A stretch of DNA of 58,036 bases from NCBI GenBank assembly GCA_051003795.1, contig JBPCKZ010000194.1:1-58036 (forward strand). The letters are read 5' to 3'. Shown here piece by piece: positions 25,335-35,421 of this stretch (the first letter of the stretch is position 1; each line of letters opens with the position of its first letter). Both the position numbers and the translations under genes were made by a program. The notes beneath the pieces are model-generated. The model was not told the DNA's origin. It did no database searches and worked only from the letters and a program-made list of their open reading frames with translations. Source of the stretch: JALYXS01 sp051003795. GTDB taxonomy: Bacteria > Acidobacteriota > Terriglobia > Bryobacterales > Bryobacteraceae.

Positions 25335-28300
25335 TCAGAACGATAAGCGCAAACCGAACTGCATGCGGCGCGGGCCGACGAGCAGGCCTCCGATCTTCCC
25401 GAAATTAGCGCTCGCCAGGTTCAGGTTCGCGGCCCCGAACTGGGTATGGTTCCAGGCGTTGAACATCTCCCACCGGAACTGCGCGTTGAATCGCTCACGT
25501 ACTCTCGTGTTCTTGAAGACGCCGAGGTCCCAATTGTCGATGCCCGGCTGCTCGATGGAATTTCGGGCAGCATTGCCCTCCACGTGCGTAGCCGGCATTG
25601 CGAACGCCGTCGGGCTCAAGAAGGCGTTAGGAAGACTGCGGCCAGATTTGTAGTTGCCGATGATGTCGGGCCGCGACTGAGTAAACGCGCCGGCGTTGAT
25701 CCAGTCCACGCCCAGGGAGGGTGTTTGGAATTGGCCCATCGCGAGAGTCGTGATACCAGTCACCTGCCAGCCCCCGGCAAACTTGTCCAGGACCGGATCC
25801 ATGCCGCCTCCAAAACGCTTGCCGCGCCCGAAAGGCAGTTCATAGACGTAGCTATAGACAAAGCGATGCGGCACGTCGAACGTGCTGTGACCCTTGTCGA
25901 ATTTCTTAAAATCCGCCGAGATCGCCGAAAACTCATCGGTGGCGCCCAGATCCAGCGATTTCTGCCAGGTGTACGATGCCAGCATGAAGAGCCCGTTGGA
26001 GTATCTTTTTTCGAGACGCGCGGTCATGGCGTTGTAGCTTGACCAGCCCCCGTTATACGTCAGTAGGATGAATCCGTATGCCGGGAAAGGCACGCGGGCG
26101 ACGATCGGTATCTGGCCGGTGGGGTCGATCGTGGCGATGTTTAGGTTGCGGCGTTCGGGCAGCTTCTGGCCCGTACTGCCGGCATAGTCGAGTTCGAATA
26201 TATAGTCCCGCGCGAGCGTTCGCTGCACGCCAAAAGTCCACTGGCTTACGTAGGGCGTGCGGTTGTGGCGATCGAACGAGAACGGGTTCAAGTTGGGAGA
26301 TGCCGAGAAAGACGGCAGCATGTTGCTCATCAGGAGTGTCGGCTTGGTTGGATCGCTGTTGAGGGTCTGCGATTGATAGAAGGGCGGCCCGATTACCTTG
26401 AACTGCTCTTCATTGAAATTATCCGTGGCGTAGTAGATGCCGAACCCGCCGCGCACCACGGTGTTCTTAGCGAAGGTTGGCCGATAGGCAAAGCCGAAAC
26501 GCGGAGCGAAGTTGTTCCAATCCGGATCGACGACGGAACGGCGCAGCCCATGATCGGCGTAGACCACGGTACCCAGATCCGGGGCAAACGCTAGGGCCTT
26601 TCCGCGCGTCTCGGCCGGCGAGGCGGCATATTCGTAGCGCACCCCAAAATTCAGCGTGAGGCTCGGGTTGACGCGCCAATCGTCCTGAATGTAAGCGCCA
26701 TAGTATGTGGTGCGGAGCAATTGACTGGAATCGCCAAGCGCGGCGCCGGCCGAAATGGGCAAACCGAGCAGCATGTCCCCAAGGCCTAAGCCCTGAGTCC
26801 CCGTGAACCTCCCATCGAAATTGAAGCTGGGGTTGCCGGAGAAATCCGTGATTTGATCGTATCGCTGGCGGCTAATGGTCATCCCTAACCGGACATTGTG
26901 TTTCCGGGTGTTCCAACTGAAGTTGTCGGTGAATTGGATGTTGACGTCGGTGGCTCCGATGGCCTCGGAAAGCGATCCCACCCCATTGAACCCGGTCGGG
27001 TTGAAATCCGGCACGCCGAAATCAAACGGATTCGGAGAAGTATTTTTCAAACCGAAAACTTGCGAAGCGTAGTCCTTGGTATTCGAGGTTTCCGCGGTCC
27101 GGTAAGTAACGCTGCGGTTGTAGCCGAACCGGAATTCGTTGACCATGGCGGGATTGAGGATTCGAGTGTAGGTCGCCGTGTAAAGCCGGTCGGTCTGCGG
27201 AAACACGTCGCCGCCCAACGGCCGCAGCGCCGGAGCGAGCAGGCTTTCGTTCGAGTCGGAGAAAGTTCCGTATAGGATATCCGTCGAACTGAAGTGATGA
27301 TCGAGCCGCACGTTGTACTGGTCCCAATCATTGACTCGTTTCGGGAAGCCGACCGTGTTGTATGACGGGAAAGTGGGCGAATTTGGCGTCACTGCCAGGT
27401 TGGGCTTGGGCTGCCAAGGCAACTGCTTCTGCACGATAGGATCGAGTCTGCCGGCCGGAATCACGTTCCCTGGGAACGGCTGCCCGCTCGATGGGTCGAT
27501 AACGTTGTGACACTTGCGTGAAGTGGGGTTGGCTTGACACAACGGGGAACTTAGCGGGAGGATGCCGGTGCCGGCGCTGTCGTCGGCCAGGTTGCCGGCC
27601 ATTTGCGCCGGCGAAGGATAGATGGCCGTTGCCGTGTTGGCCTGCCGCTGCCGGAAGCCTTCATAATTGAAGAACCAAAACGTCTTATTCTTGCCGTGGT
27701 AGCCCGGCACAACCACCGGCCCGCCCACGGCGGTACCGAAATTGTTCTGCGTAAATGCCGGCTTGCTCTGTCCCGTTTGGTTCGCAAAAAAATCGTTCGC
27801 GTCAAAATTCCGGTTCCGTAAGAATTCAAACACGGTCAGGTGCAAATCGTTGCTGCCCGAACGGATCGTGGTATTGACGACGGCCGAACTACGTCCAAAC
27901 TCCGCCCCGAAAGTGGAGCGCTGCACCCCGAACTCTTCGATGGCATCGGCCGAGGGCCGAATTCCGGCGTTGCCGAAACGGGAGTTCCGCGTCTCGATGC
28001 CGTTTACCAGGAAGCTGTTGTTGGTCTCCCGGCCGCCAGCCAAGGAGAGCGTCGAGTCGCTCCGGCCCGTCCAGCTCGATGCCGGCGAAACGCCAATGCC
28101 GATAGGCACGGCGCCTGAGGCGATCTGAGCCAATTGAATGAAATTGCGGCCGTTCAGAGGCAGTTCTACGATGGCCTGACTATTGATTATCTGGCCCACT
28201 GAAGCGCTCTCCGCGTTCAATAAGGATTCCGCTGCCGCCGAGACATTGACCGCCTCGGCGACGGAGCCAACGGTGAGCTTCGCGTCGACGTGCGCACGCT

Positions 28301-28583
28301 GACCGATGGTGATGACGATATCGGTTACGTTCGCCGTCTGAAAGCCCGGGGCCGAGACCTCGAGCCGGTAAGGGCCAGGCTTCAATTGGCTGAACAGAAC
28401 ATTGCCGAGAGAGTCGCTCTGACCTTCGGATTTAACGTTGGTTTCGATTTGGATCAGACTCAGCTTCGCGCCGGCGACGACCCCACCGCTGGGATCGGTG
28501 ACATTGACGACCAGGTCACCCGTGATGGATTGACCGTAAAGTGTAACCGCAATGGTGAAGGCGAAAATGATGAATGTGCGCAC
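25335..28583 (-). CDS. Oar-type TonB-dependent receptor, intact
   Basis: Outer-membrane receptor of 1082 residues. Signal peptide MRTFIIFAFTIAVTLYG; then a carboxypeptidase-regulatory Ig-like domain (about 22-110; LVVNVTDPSGGVVAGAKLSL); then a plug with LPLNGRNFIQLAQI and FGRSSAVVNTTIRSGSNDLH; then a long beta-barrel with repeated alternating strands such as NNFGTAVGGPVVVPGYHG and NPSLTLNFGVRYEYA, ending in the aromatic strand MQFGLRLSF. These are hallmarks of the large receptors that acidobacteria carry in many copies. The substrate is unknown; no SusD-like lipoprotein or glycoside hydrolase is adjacent. The upstream gene is a deacetylase-fold protein 90 bases away on the same strand. Confidence 0.95.
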   Translation of the reverse strand: MRTFIIFAFTIAVTLYGQSITGDLVVNVTDPSGGVVAGAKLSLIQIETNVKSEGQSDSLGNVLFSQLKPGPYRLEVSAPGFQTANVTDIVITIGQRAHVDAKLTVGSVAEAVNVSAAAESLLNAESASVGQIINSQAIVELPLNGRNFIQLAQIASGAVPIGIGVSPASSWTGRSDSTLSLAGGRETNNSFLVNGIETRNSRFGNAGIRPSADAIEEFGVQRSTFGAEFGRSSAVVNTTIRSGSNDLHLTVFEFLRNRNFDANDFFANQTGQSKPAFTQNNFGTAVGGPVVVPGYHGKNKTFWFFNYEGFRQRQANTATAIYPSPAQMAGNLADDSAGTGILPLSSPLCQANPTSRKCHNVIDPSSGQPFPGNVIPAGRLDPIVQKQLPWQPKPNLAVTPNSPTFPSYNTVGFPKRVNDWDQYNVRLDHHFSSTDILYGTFSDSNESLLAPALRPLGGDVFPQTDRLYTATYTRILNPAMVNEFRFGYNRSVTYRTAETSNTKDYASQVFGLKNTSPNPFDFGVPDFNPTGFNGVGSLSEAIGATDVNIQFTDNFSWNTRKHNVRLGMTISRQRYDQITDFSGNPSFNFDGRFTGTQGLGLGDMLLGLPISAGAALGDSSQLLRTTYYGAYIQDDWRVNPSLTLNFGVRYEYAASPAETRGKALAFAPDLGTVVYADHGLRRSVVDPDWNNFAPRFGFAYRPTFAKNTVVRGGFGIYYATDNFNEEQFKVIGPPFYQSQTLNSDPTKPTLLMSNMLPSFSASPNLNPFSFDRHNRTPYVSQWTFGVQRTLARDYIFELDYAGSTGQKLPERRNLNIATIDPTGQIPIVARVPFPAYGFILLTYNGGWSSYNAMTARLEKRYSNGLFMLASYTWQKSLDLGATDEFSAISADFKKFDKGHSTFDVPHRFVYSYVYELPFGRGKRFGGGMDPVLDKFAGGWQVTGITTLAMGQFQTPSLGVDWINAGAFTQSRPDIIGNYKSGRSLPNAFLSPTAFAMPATHVEGNAARNSIEQPGIDNWDLGVFKNTRVRERFNAQFRWEMFNAWNHTQFGAANLNLASANFGKIGGLLVGPRRMQFGLRLSF

Positions 28584-28674
28584 GGAAGTCTCCTATTTTT
28601 CCGCTGTAGCTATTCGGGGCTCCGAATGCCAGCCGCTTACAGTTTATTGATGCGATTTGAAATGGGCAACACAT

Positions 28675-29586
<912 letters not shown>

Positions 29587-29627
29587 TTCCTATTTCTACC
29601 AGCCGCGTGTAGAATCGGCTAATCGCC

Positions 29628-30398
29628 ATGCATCTCACCGGACGCAGATCGTTCCTGGCCTCAACCGCTGGAGCCATGTTTCTCCAGAGCAAACTCCCGG
29701 CGCAGCAGTCGCCCTACAAGCCAAAACAGAGCGACCGTCCTGAACCGGCCGAAGGAGACGAGCCTGGTTTCCAGCCAATGCTCGATGGAAAAACACTGGA
29801 CGGCTGGGAAGGCGATCCTAAGTACTGGCGCGCCGGGAAGGGAATTCTCACCGGCGAAATCACCCCGGAAACGCTTATCAAGAGCAACACTTTCATAATC
29901 TGGCGCGGCGGCTCTCCGAAGGATTTTGAATTGAAGGCCGATTACCGGATTACGTCCGGCGGTAATAGCGGCATTAATTATAGAAGCGTCGTCGTCCCCG
30001 ACCTGGTAACTCCGGGCAACAAGTTCGCCATGCGAGGTTATCAGGCGGATATAGACGGGCATAACATCTACACCGGTCAGAACTACGAGGAGAAGGGCCG
30101 CTTATTTCTGGCTTTGCGCGGCCAGATGACGCATGTCGTGAGCGGCCGGAAACCCATAATTCTGTCGTCTTTGGGGTCTTCCGAGGATCTGGCTTCGTTC
30201 ATCACGAACGACTGGAATTCCTATCACCTCATCGTTCGCGGCAACACGCTGATCCATATCCTGAATGGACGCTTGATGAGCGTGGTGATCGATGACGACC
30301 CCGTTGGCCGGAAGTTCGAAGGCCTGATCGGAGTGCAGGTTCACGTCGGCGGTCCCATGAAAGTCGAATACCGGAATTTCCGGCTGAAAATGCTTTAG
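29628..30398 (+). CDS. DUF1080 (3-keto-disaccharide hydrolase-like) exported protein
   Basis: Protein of 256 residues with a Tat-like leader (TGRRSFLASTAGAMF, cleavage near PAQQ). The DUF1080 pattern is clear: FQPMLDGKTLDGWEGD near the start, the lectin-like beta-sandwich segments FELKADYRITSGGNSGINYRS, GYQADIDG, and the closing strands NDWNSYHLIVRGNTLIHILNG and GLIGVQVHVGGPMKVEYRNF. Members have a concanavalin-like fold; some cleave 3-keto-glycosides formed by partner oxidoreductases. No such oxidoreductase is adjacent, though the TIM-barrel isomerase-like protein at 39111-40019 belongs to a family often found with DUF1080 proteins. Cell location: periplasm. Confidence 0.92.
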   Translation: MHLTGRRSFLASTAGAMFLQSKLPAQQSPYKPKQSDRPEPAEGDEPGFQPMLDGKTLDGWEGDPKYWRAGKGILTGEITPETLIKSNTFIIWRGGSPKDFELKADYRITSGGNSGINYRSVVVPDLVTPGNKFAMRGYQADIDGHNIYTGQNYEEKGRLFLALRGQMTHVVSGRKPIILSSLGSSEDLASFITNDWNSYHLIVRGNTLIHILNGRLMSVVIDDDPVGRKFEGLIGVQVHVGGPMKVEYRNFRLKML

Positions 30399-30735
30399 CG
30401 CGTTTTAGCCCGCAGCGATTTTTTGGCGAAGTTCGACAAACCCACCAACCAACGGGGTTATGGGAACCGTTCCGAAGCCTTTCGAAACCCGATCAGAAAA
30501 GAGTGGTTGAAAAAGTATGGGATTCGGACGGCGATCTATGGAACGGTGACGCTCGTCTATGATCATCATGTCGAAATCTGGTCGACAAACCGAGGAAGGT
30601 GCAGCATAAATATTATTCCGCCGCTTTATCGCCGCTTCACGTCGACCTGGATCGTGACAATTGCCTCGGAGCGCACCAGCACACCCACGAATCGGCGCGC
30701 GCGCCCGATCCCCATTTGCATCGGAGCGATGGCAT
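30399..30735. other. 337-base stretch with no convincing gene
   Basis: Short open frames on both strands overlap one another here. A minus-strand frame ending at 30626 (RARRFVGVLVRSEAIVTIQ) and another ending at 30405 look faintly protein-like and could be tail ends of the adjoining transporter relic or of another lost gene. No start, ribosome site or family could be supported. Confidence 0.4.
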
Positions 30736-31400
30736 TCACCGACCCATTTCGACGATTTCTCCCTCCCGCATGAGGACGATTGCACCACCCATGCATCGCG
30801 CGAGATCGATATCGTGCGACACGGTAACAACTGTCTTGCCGCAAGCGACGAGCAGCCGCAGCAGAAGCGCTACCTCGCGGCGGCGCTCGTCGTCCAGACT
30901 CTTTGTCGGCTCGTCGAAAAGATCAGATCCGCGGTTGCCGCCAGCGCGACGGCGACCAGTGCGCGCTGGTTCATGCCGCCGGACATCGTGTACGGATATC
31001 GCCGGCCCATCGGCATCCGGATCGAGAGCCCACGTCCGCCAGTTTCTCGCGTCCGATCCCATGAGCCTCCGCGTCCGCGAGCCCGGCCGTCCACCGCCTG
31101 CCCCACCATTGGCAGAGATTGCGCGGCGCCGGCAGCGTGCGCACACGCACGCCTCGATTGAAGGCGAGGAAAATTAGCGCACCCGGAGCGAGGACCTGGA
31201 CCGGCGCTTCATCAAAGTAAGGAGCCAGTTCGGCGATCATCGCGCCCCACGCGGCATCGGGCGGCCGTGCTCCGAAGCCGATGAACGAAAGAGAGGTGAT
31301 CGCAAGTATGTTGCATATCGGCCTCCGGGCGAACGAGACCGGCAGATCCGACTGAAAAACGGGCCATCCCACCGGCTAGGCAAATTCCGCAGCACGCTCG
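30736..31400 (-). pseudogene. Relics of a dipeptide/nickel-type ABC transporter (permease end joined to ATPase end)
   Basis: On the minus strand, one frame (about 31372-31200) carries the end of a DppC/OppC-like permease: NILAITSLSFIGFGARPPDA, WGAMIAE and a closing hydrophobic run. Further on, a different frame (about 31010-30905) has the ATPase signature YPYTMSGGMNQRALVAVALA, and a third (about 30905-30736) the Walker B side DEPTKSLDD, TVVTVSHDIDLA and VLMREGEIVEMG. Walker A and most of both proteins are missing, and at least two frameshifts separate the pieces. I infer deletion of the permease 3' end through the ATPase 5' half, followed by decay. The subfamily (peptide, nickel or metallophore) cannot be decided. 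Confidence 0.7.
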
Positions 31401-31501
31401 CGGCCGTTTGCTGGCGCCGCCCGGTTGCAAGCGGGATGTCATGCTCATGGAGCGGCGTGGCGCGATTGTGGGCGTGTGAATTGCTTACTCTGGAATCAGA
31501 C

Positions 31502-32290
31502 ATGAAATCATACGAAAAAGAGTTGAGCTTCGGCCGCGAGATCGCGCGGAAGGCGGGCGACCTCGCCTTGCATCATCGCCAGGGCGGAATCGGATTCGAC
31601 GCGAAATCCGATGAATCGCCGGTCACCATCGCCGACCGCGAATGTGAAAAGTTGATCGTTGAGGGATTGCAAAAAGCGTTTCCCAACGACGGGCTGCTCG
31701 GAGAAGAAGGGGCGCTCAAGGAATCCACAAACCGGCGCAAGTGGATCGTCGATCCGATCGACGGAACCCGCGATTTCATTCGCGGGACCCGCGCGTGGTC
31801 GGTCTTGATCGGGCTTGAGGAGGACGGGCAGGTAGTCGCCGGCTTCGCCTATTTTCCCGCGACCGGCGAAATGTTTTCGGCCCGCAAGGGCGGCGGAGCA
31901 TATTGGGAAGACCAGGGAACGTCCCGGAAAATTTCCATCTCCAATATTGAGAAGGCATCCGCGGCGTTGTTGTGCGTAAACGGGTTGAGCTACGCGCGCC
32001 GCTACCCGTTCGCGAACGATTTGCTCGAGTGGATGGAATCCTTTTGGACCGTGCGCAGCATGGGCGGATGTCTCGACGCGATGTTGGTGGCCTCCGGCCG
32101 CGCCGATGTTTGGCTCGAAACGCAAGCCAAGCCGTGGGATCTCGCGCCTCTGAAAATTATTGCCGAGGAAGCGGGCGCGGTTTGTTTCGATTTCGCCGGC
32201 CAGGATACCATCTACGGCGGCAATTACGCGATCTGCGTGCCTTCGCTCGAAGCGGAGGTGCGCCGGTTCGTCGGAAGGGCGCCGCTCTAA
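31502..32290 (+). CDS. Inositol-monophosphatase-family phosphatase (HisN-like)
   Basis: Protein of 262 residues from the ATG at 31502 (MKSYEKELSF); upstream in-frame codons belong to the decayed region. Metal-binding motifs of the family are present: SPVTIADRECEK, GEEGALKE, WIVDPIDGTRDFIRGTR and, near the end, KPWDLAPLKIIAEEAG. The family hydrolyses phosphate monoesters of inositol, histidinol or 3'-phosphoadenosine nucleotides with Mg; the spacing and DPIDGTRDFIRG form fit the histidinol-phosphatase-like branch. The stop shares a base with the start of the dehydrogenase, so the two are coupled; a phosphatase plus polyol-type dehydrogenase suggests sugar-alcohol or inositol phosphate use, which is inference. 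Confidence 0.92.
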   Translation: MKSYEKELSFGREIARKAGDLALHHRQGGIGFDAKSDESPVTIADRECEKLIVEGLQKAFPNDGLLGEEGALKESTNRRKWIVDPIDGTRDFIRGTRAWSVLIGLEEDGQVVAGFAYFPATGEMFSARKGGGAYWEDQGTSRKISISNIEKASAALLCVNGLSYARRYPFANDLLEWMESFWTVRSMGGCLDAMLVASGRADVWLETQAKPWDLAPLKIIAEEAGAVCFDFAGQDTIYGGNYAICVPSLEAEVRRFVGRAPL

Positions 32291-33324
32291 TGCTGGTCGC
32301 GGAACTGGCGGGCCTTCGACATTTCAGTTTGGTCGAGCGGGAGCTCCCCGATCCCGGTCCCGGTGAAGTGCAGGTGCGGGTGGCCGCCATCGGCATCTGC
32401 GGGTCCGACATGCACTCGTACGCGGAAGGCGCGGTCGGCGACACGCCATGCACGTATCCAATGGTGCTGGGGCATGAGCCTTCAGGCACCGTCGTCAAGA
32501 CGGGCTCGGGCGTCTCGGGCTGGCACGCGGGCGATCCGGCCGCCTTGGAACCGGCGCTCTATTGCTACCACTGCGAGTTCTGTCTCAGCGGGCATCACAA
32601 CGTTTGCGCGAACTTGCGCTTCTTGAGTTCCCCGCGCGATCCCGGGTTTTTCCGCGAATTCGTTAACCTGCCGGCGCGCAATCTGATTGCGCTTCCGCCC
32701 GAGATCGGTTTAGCGGAAGCGACTTTGATTGAACCGCTGGCCGTAGTGCTGCACTCGCTCGGGTTTCTCGCTTCCGAACGGGTGGATACAGCCGCCGTGT
32801 TCGGCGCGGGCCCGATCGGATTGCTAACGGTAGCCGCGTTGAAACTGGCGGGCGCATCGCGCGTTTGGGTCGTCGATCCCGTGGCGCACCGGCTGGAAAT
32901 GGCGAAAGCCATGGGGGCGCATGCCGTCATCGACCCGGTCGCGGCGGACCCCGTGCGGCACATCATGGAGGACACCGGGAATCGCGGCGTCGATGCCGCT
33001 ATCGATTGCGCCGCGAAGGACGACTCGCTGAATTGGTGCGTCGACGTGCTGCGCCATGCGGGACGGCTGGTGTTGACGGGCATTCCGGCGTATTTGAGAG
33101 CGAACCTCGATATCCATTCGATGCGCCGCAAGGAGATAACGCTCTTTAGCGTGCGGCGCTCGAATCATGAATCGGAGATGGCGCGCGACATGCTTCGCGA
33201 GCACTGCGGGCGGTTCGCGGGATTGATCACGCACCGCCGAAGCTTGGACCGGATCGGCGAGGCGTTCACGATGGTCGAACATTACAGCGATGGCGTGGGA
33301 AAAGTCCTGATCGAGCCGGCTTGA
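32290..33324 (+). CDS. Zinc-dependent medium-chain dehydrogenase (polyol/threonine dehydrogenase type)
   Basis: Protein of 344 residues. Catalytic zinc: IGICGSDMHSY and MVLGHEPSG; structural zinc: C-Y-H-C-E-F-C and a fourth Cys seven residues later. NAD-binding turn GAGPIGLLTVAALKLAGA is followed by the acidic VVDP that prefers NAD. The S-D-M-H form resembles sorbitol, galactonate or threonine dehydrogenases. ATG at 32290 overlaps the phosphatase stop (TAATG). Likely oxidises the product released by the preceding phosphatase, but this is a context-based guess. It converges on the M49 peptidase with 55 bases between stops. Confidence 0.92.
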   Translation: MLVAELAGLRHFSLVERELPDPGPGEVQVRVAAIGICGSDMHSYAEGAVGDTPCTYPMVLGHEPSGTVVKTGSGVSGWHAGDPAALEPALYCYHCEFCLSGHHNVCANLRFLSSPRDPGFFREFVNLPARNLIALPPEIGLAEATLIEPLAVVLHSLGFLASERVDTAAVFGAGPIGLLTVAALKLAGASRVWVVDPVAHRLEMAKAMGAHAVIDPVAADPVRHIMEDTGNRGVDAAIDCAAKDDSLNWCVDVLRHAGRLVLTGIPAYLRANLDIHSMRRKEITLFSVRRSNHESEMARDMLREHCGRFAGLITHRRSLDRIGEAFTMVEHYSDGVGKVLIEPA

Positions 33325-33379
33325 TCTCTTCATGACGATCGCGCAACGCTGGCCGGGACGATGAGTCACGCGTGGGGCA

Positions 33380-35032
33380 CTACCGGATAACCGATTCGGC
33401 GGCAACAAATCGGGGTTCGATATCGATCGGGATCGCTTTCAGCCCCTCGATTGTTCGCGCGACTTCCGGCCGCAGAACCCCCAATGTATCGAGCATGTGT
33501 TTCGCCGCGGCGTGGTCTCCGGTGGCTTCGACGGTGAGCAGATCGTGCGTCAAATCGCGAACCGCGTCCTTCACCTTGGCGAAATCGACTTCGTACACAT
33601 CGCCTTTGTGAACGAACGCGCCTCGATCCAACAGATAGTTGAATTGCAAGGCCATGCCCTTCCCATGCGCCTCCTTCAAGCCGAAGCGGAGCGTGCGGAA
33701 AGAAGACGCGAGGTAAGTTGTGTACAACCGCTTCTCGTCCGGCTTCAAATAGCCGCGGTCGAAAAAGAACTGAAGCATATATAGGCCTGTAATGTCCGCC
33801 TTGGCTTCCTCGATGGCGCTATAAATCTCTTTGAGTTCCTGCCTGGGCGTGGTGGCTCGCGCGCTCACTTCGATTCGATGCGGCCCGATGCCGTGGCTCA
33901 GTTCATGCGCCAGGATGTGAGTGAAGAACGAATCGAAGCTGAGATCCGCGCGCGCCGCGGGGGCCAAGACCCGCGCGGCGATCGGCTCCAACGTGCTTCG
34001 AAACTTGGCTTCCTGGATGTTCTTCAGCATCACGCGCTTGCTGCCCTTCTCGTGCACGACGCGCTCATCGTTCGGCAGGTTGTAGGCAGCGGTTCGGACA
34101 CCGTGGTCGCCATCGCCCGCGGCAAACACTTCGTTGACAACCCGGATGGGCGCCAGCGCGCCAATTTTCGGATTGCGGTATCGCGCGTCGATGGGAAGGT
34201 GGTTCTCCACTTCCTGCAAGTGATTCGCGAAGAACTTCAACTTGTTCGATTCCGCTTCGTCGCGAATGTTCACGTACGCTTCGAATCCGGCTTTGTATCC
34301 GAAAATCTCATCGTTGTAAGTCTCGTAGGGGCCGATCGTGATATCGAGCGGAGCGTCCAGATCCATCCACGCCACGTCGGAAGCGTAATAGTCGTTCGAT
34401 TCGAAGGCGGCGGCGCGAAGCCCCAAGAATTTCCGCAGGGAATCGTTGCCGGTGAGCGCGGCCGCCTCCCGCAGCAGCTTGCCGCAATTGCCGAGGTCCG
34501 GTTGATATTCCTTGCTGTAAGGCGCCATCGCGAGGCTCCCCTCCTTGGAATGCGCGGAACGGCGAATCACGGTGAAGAAGCCTTCCGCCCGGTCGCGTTC
34601 GTCTGGAGAAAGCTTCCGCGCCCAGGCCTCGAACTCCTCTTTCGTCATGTCCGGCGGATAAAAGTTCGCGCCCGGCAACTTCTTCGGAGGCACATCGGGC
34701 AAAAAGGCGTCGTGCTCGTCGAGATCCGACCAGGGACCCTTGTTCAGCCAGAAATAGCGCAGCCTCGCCTTGCCAAGCGGCGTTTTATCCTTGCGGAGTT
34801 TGGCGTCCAGAGCGAGATTGCCGCTCCACATCTGTTCCAGAAAAATGCGATCGACAATGCGGGAGGCTTCGATCAGCTTCTCCAATGCCAGGCGGTCGGC
34901 CGGAGAGAGTTTTGAAATATCGACGGCGATATCGGTTGGAGCGAACCGCGCCGCCATGCGTTGCAATTGGGCGAGGTCCGGAACGGCGGCAAGCAAAGTC
35001 ATGGCGGTGAGAAGGATTGCGACCAGCTTCAT
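33380..35032 (-). CDS. M49-family (dipeptidyl-peptidase III-like) zinc peptidase, exported
   Basis: Protein of 550 residues with a short signal peptide (MKLVAILLTAMTLLAAV). The zinc site is His376-Glu377-x-x-His380 in ILAHELSHGIGPH, with the third ligand in AIEEAKAD about 30 residues on. Eukaryotic DPP III has a one-residue longer HExxxH; the five-residue HELSH form with a following G-x-G-P-H occurs in bacterial M49-like proteins, some annotated with Nudix modules. M49 enzymes remove dipeptides from the N-terminus of oligopeptides. A leader indicates action outside the cytoplasm. It is divergent from the ferritin-like gene with 47 bases between starts. Confidence 0.85.
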   Translation of the reverse strand: MKLVAILLTAMTLLAAVPDLAQLQRMAARFAPTDIAVDISKLSPADRLALEKLIEASRIVDRIFLEQMWSGNLALDAKLRKDKTPLGKARLRYFWLNKGPWSDLDEHDAFLPDVPPKKLPGANFYPPDMTKEEFEAWARKLSPDERDRAEGFFTVIRRSAHSKEGSLAMAPYSKEYQPDLGNCGKLLREAAALTGNDSLRKFLGLRAAAFESNDYYASDVAWMDLDAPLDITIGPYETYNDEIFGYKAGFEAYVNIRDEAESNKLKFFANHLQEVENHLPIDARYRNPKIGALAPIRVVNEVFAAGDGDHGVRTAAYNLPNDERVVHEKGSKRVMLKNIQEAKFRSTLEPIAARVLAPAARADLSFDSFFTHILAHELSHGIGPHRIEVSARATTPRQELKEIYSAIEEAKADITGLYMLQFFFDRGYLKPDEKRLYTTYLASSFRTLRFGLKEAHGKGMALQFNYLLDRGAFVHKGDVYEVDFAKVKDAVRDLTHDLLTVEATGDHAAAKHMLDTLGVLRPEVARTIEGLKAIPIDIEPRFVAAESVIR

Positions 35033-35079
35033 CCGCCTACCACTGTAACGCCAGTTCGGGAACGGTTATTCTGTTCGAT

Positions 35080-35394
35080 ATGGGTTTTGAACAGTATCAC
35101 GAACCAGCGAGCGAACTGTCGCAGGAAGTCCGCACGTTCGCCCGCATGATGATTGCCTTGATCGAAGAGGCTCAGGCGATCGACTGGTATGAGCAGCGCA
35201 TCTCGGTTGAGAAAGACAAGATTGCCAAGGCAATCATGCAGGAAGCACAGCACGAAGAGTTTAAACACTTCGGGATGGATCTCGAGTTTCTCTTGCGTAA
35301 AAAGCCCAAGTGGCGCGAGATGCTCAAAGGCATTCTTTTTCAGGAAGGCGACATCGTGAAACGCGCCGACACCGCCGAAAAAGAGACCGATTGA
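35080..35394 (+). CDS. Encapsulated-ferritin-like protein (EncFtn family), without an encapsulin neighbour
   Basis: Protein of 104 residues starting MGFEQYHEPASEL. It follows the EncFtn family closely: helix 1 has Glu30, Trp36 and Tyr37 in IEEAQAIDWYEQR, and helix 2 has Glu60 and His63 in HEEFKHFGMDLEF. Compared with the characterised Rhodospirillum protein (iron ligands Glu32, Glu62, His65, with Trp38 and Tyr39), every site is kept with a constant offset of two. The family forms open ferroxidase rings that normally sit inside an encapsulin shell, held by a C-terminal targeting peptide (GSL-type). Here the protein stops at EGDIVKRADTAEKETD with no such peptide, and no encapsulin gene lies in the window. 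A hairpin follows the stop. Confidence 0.88.
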   Translation: MGFEQYHEPASELSQEVRTFARMMIALIEEAQAIDWYEQRISVEKDKIAKAIMQEAQHEEFKHFGMDLEFLLRKKPKWREMLKGILFQEGDIVKRADTAEKETD

Positions 35395-35401
35395 CTTCGG
35401 G

Positions 35402-35421
35402 CCTGGGTTCACAAATCCAGG
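35402..35421 (+). terminator. Likely intrinsic terminator after the ferritin-like gene
   Basis: CCTGGGTT (35402-35409), a CACA loop, and AATCCAGG (35414-35421) pair over eight positions, one a G-T wobble. A TTTT run follows at 35427. It lies eight bases after the ferritin stop, so the ferritin is probably expressed alone. The gap before the T-run is longer than ideal. Confidence 0.45.

Noticed and set aside
30423..30773. Plus-strand frame of 116 codons in the region after the DUF1080 gene.
   Set aside because: It overlaps the ABC relic on the other strand, has no motif and no good start.
31972..32289. Upstream extension of the dehydrogenase frame.
   Set aside because: It lies inside the phosphatase gene in another frame; the ATG at 32290 gives the normal N-terminus.
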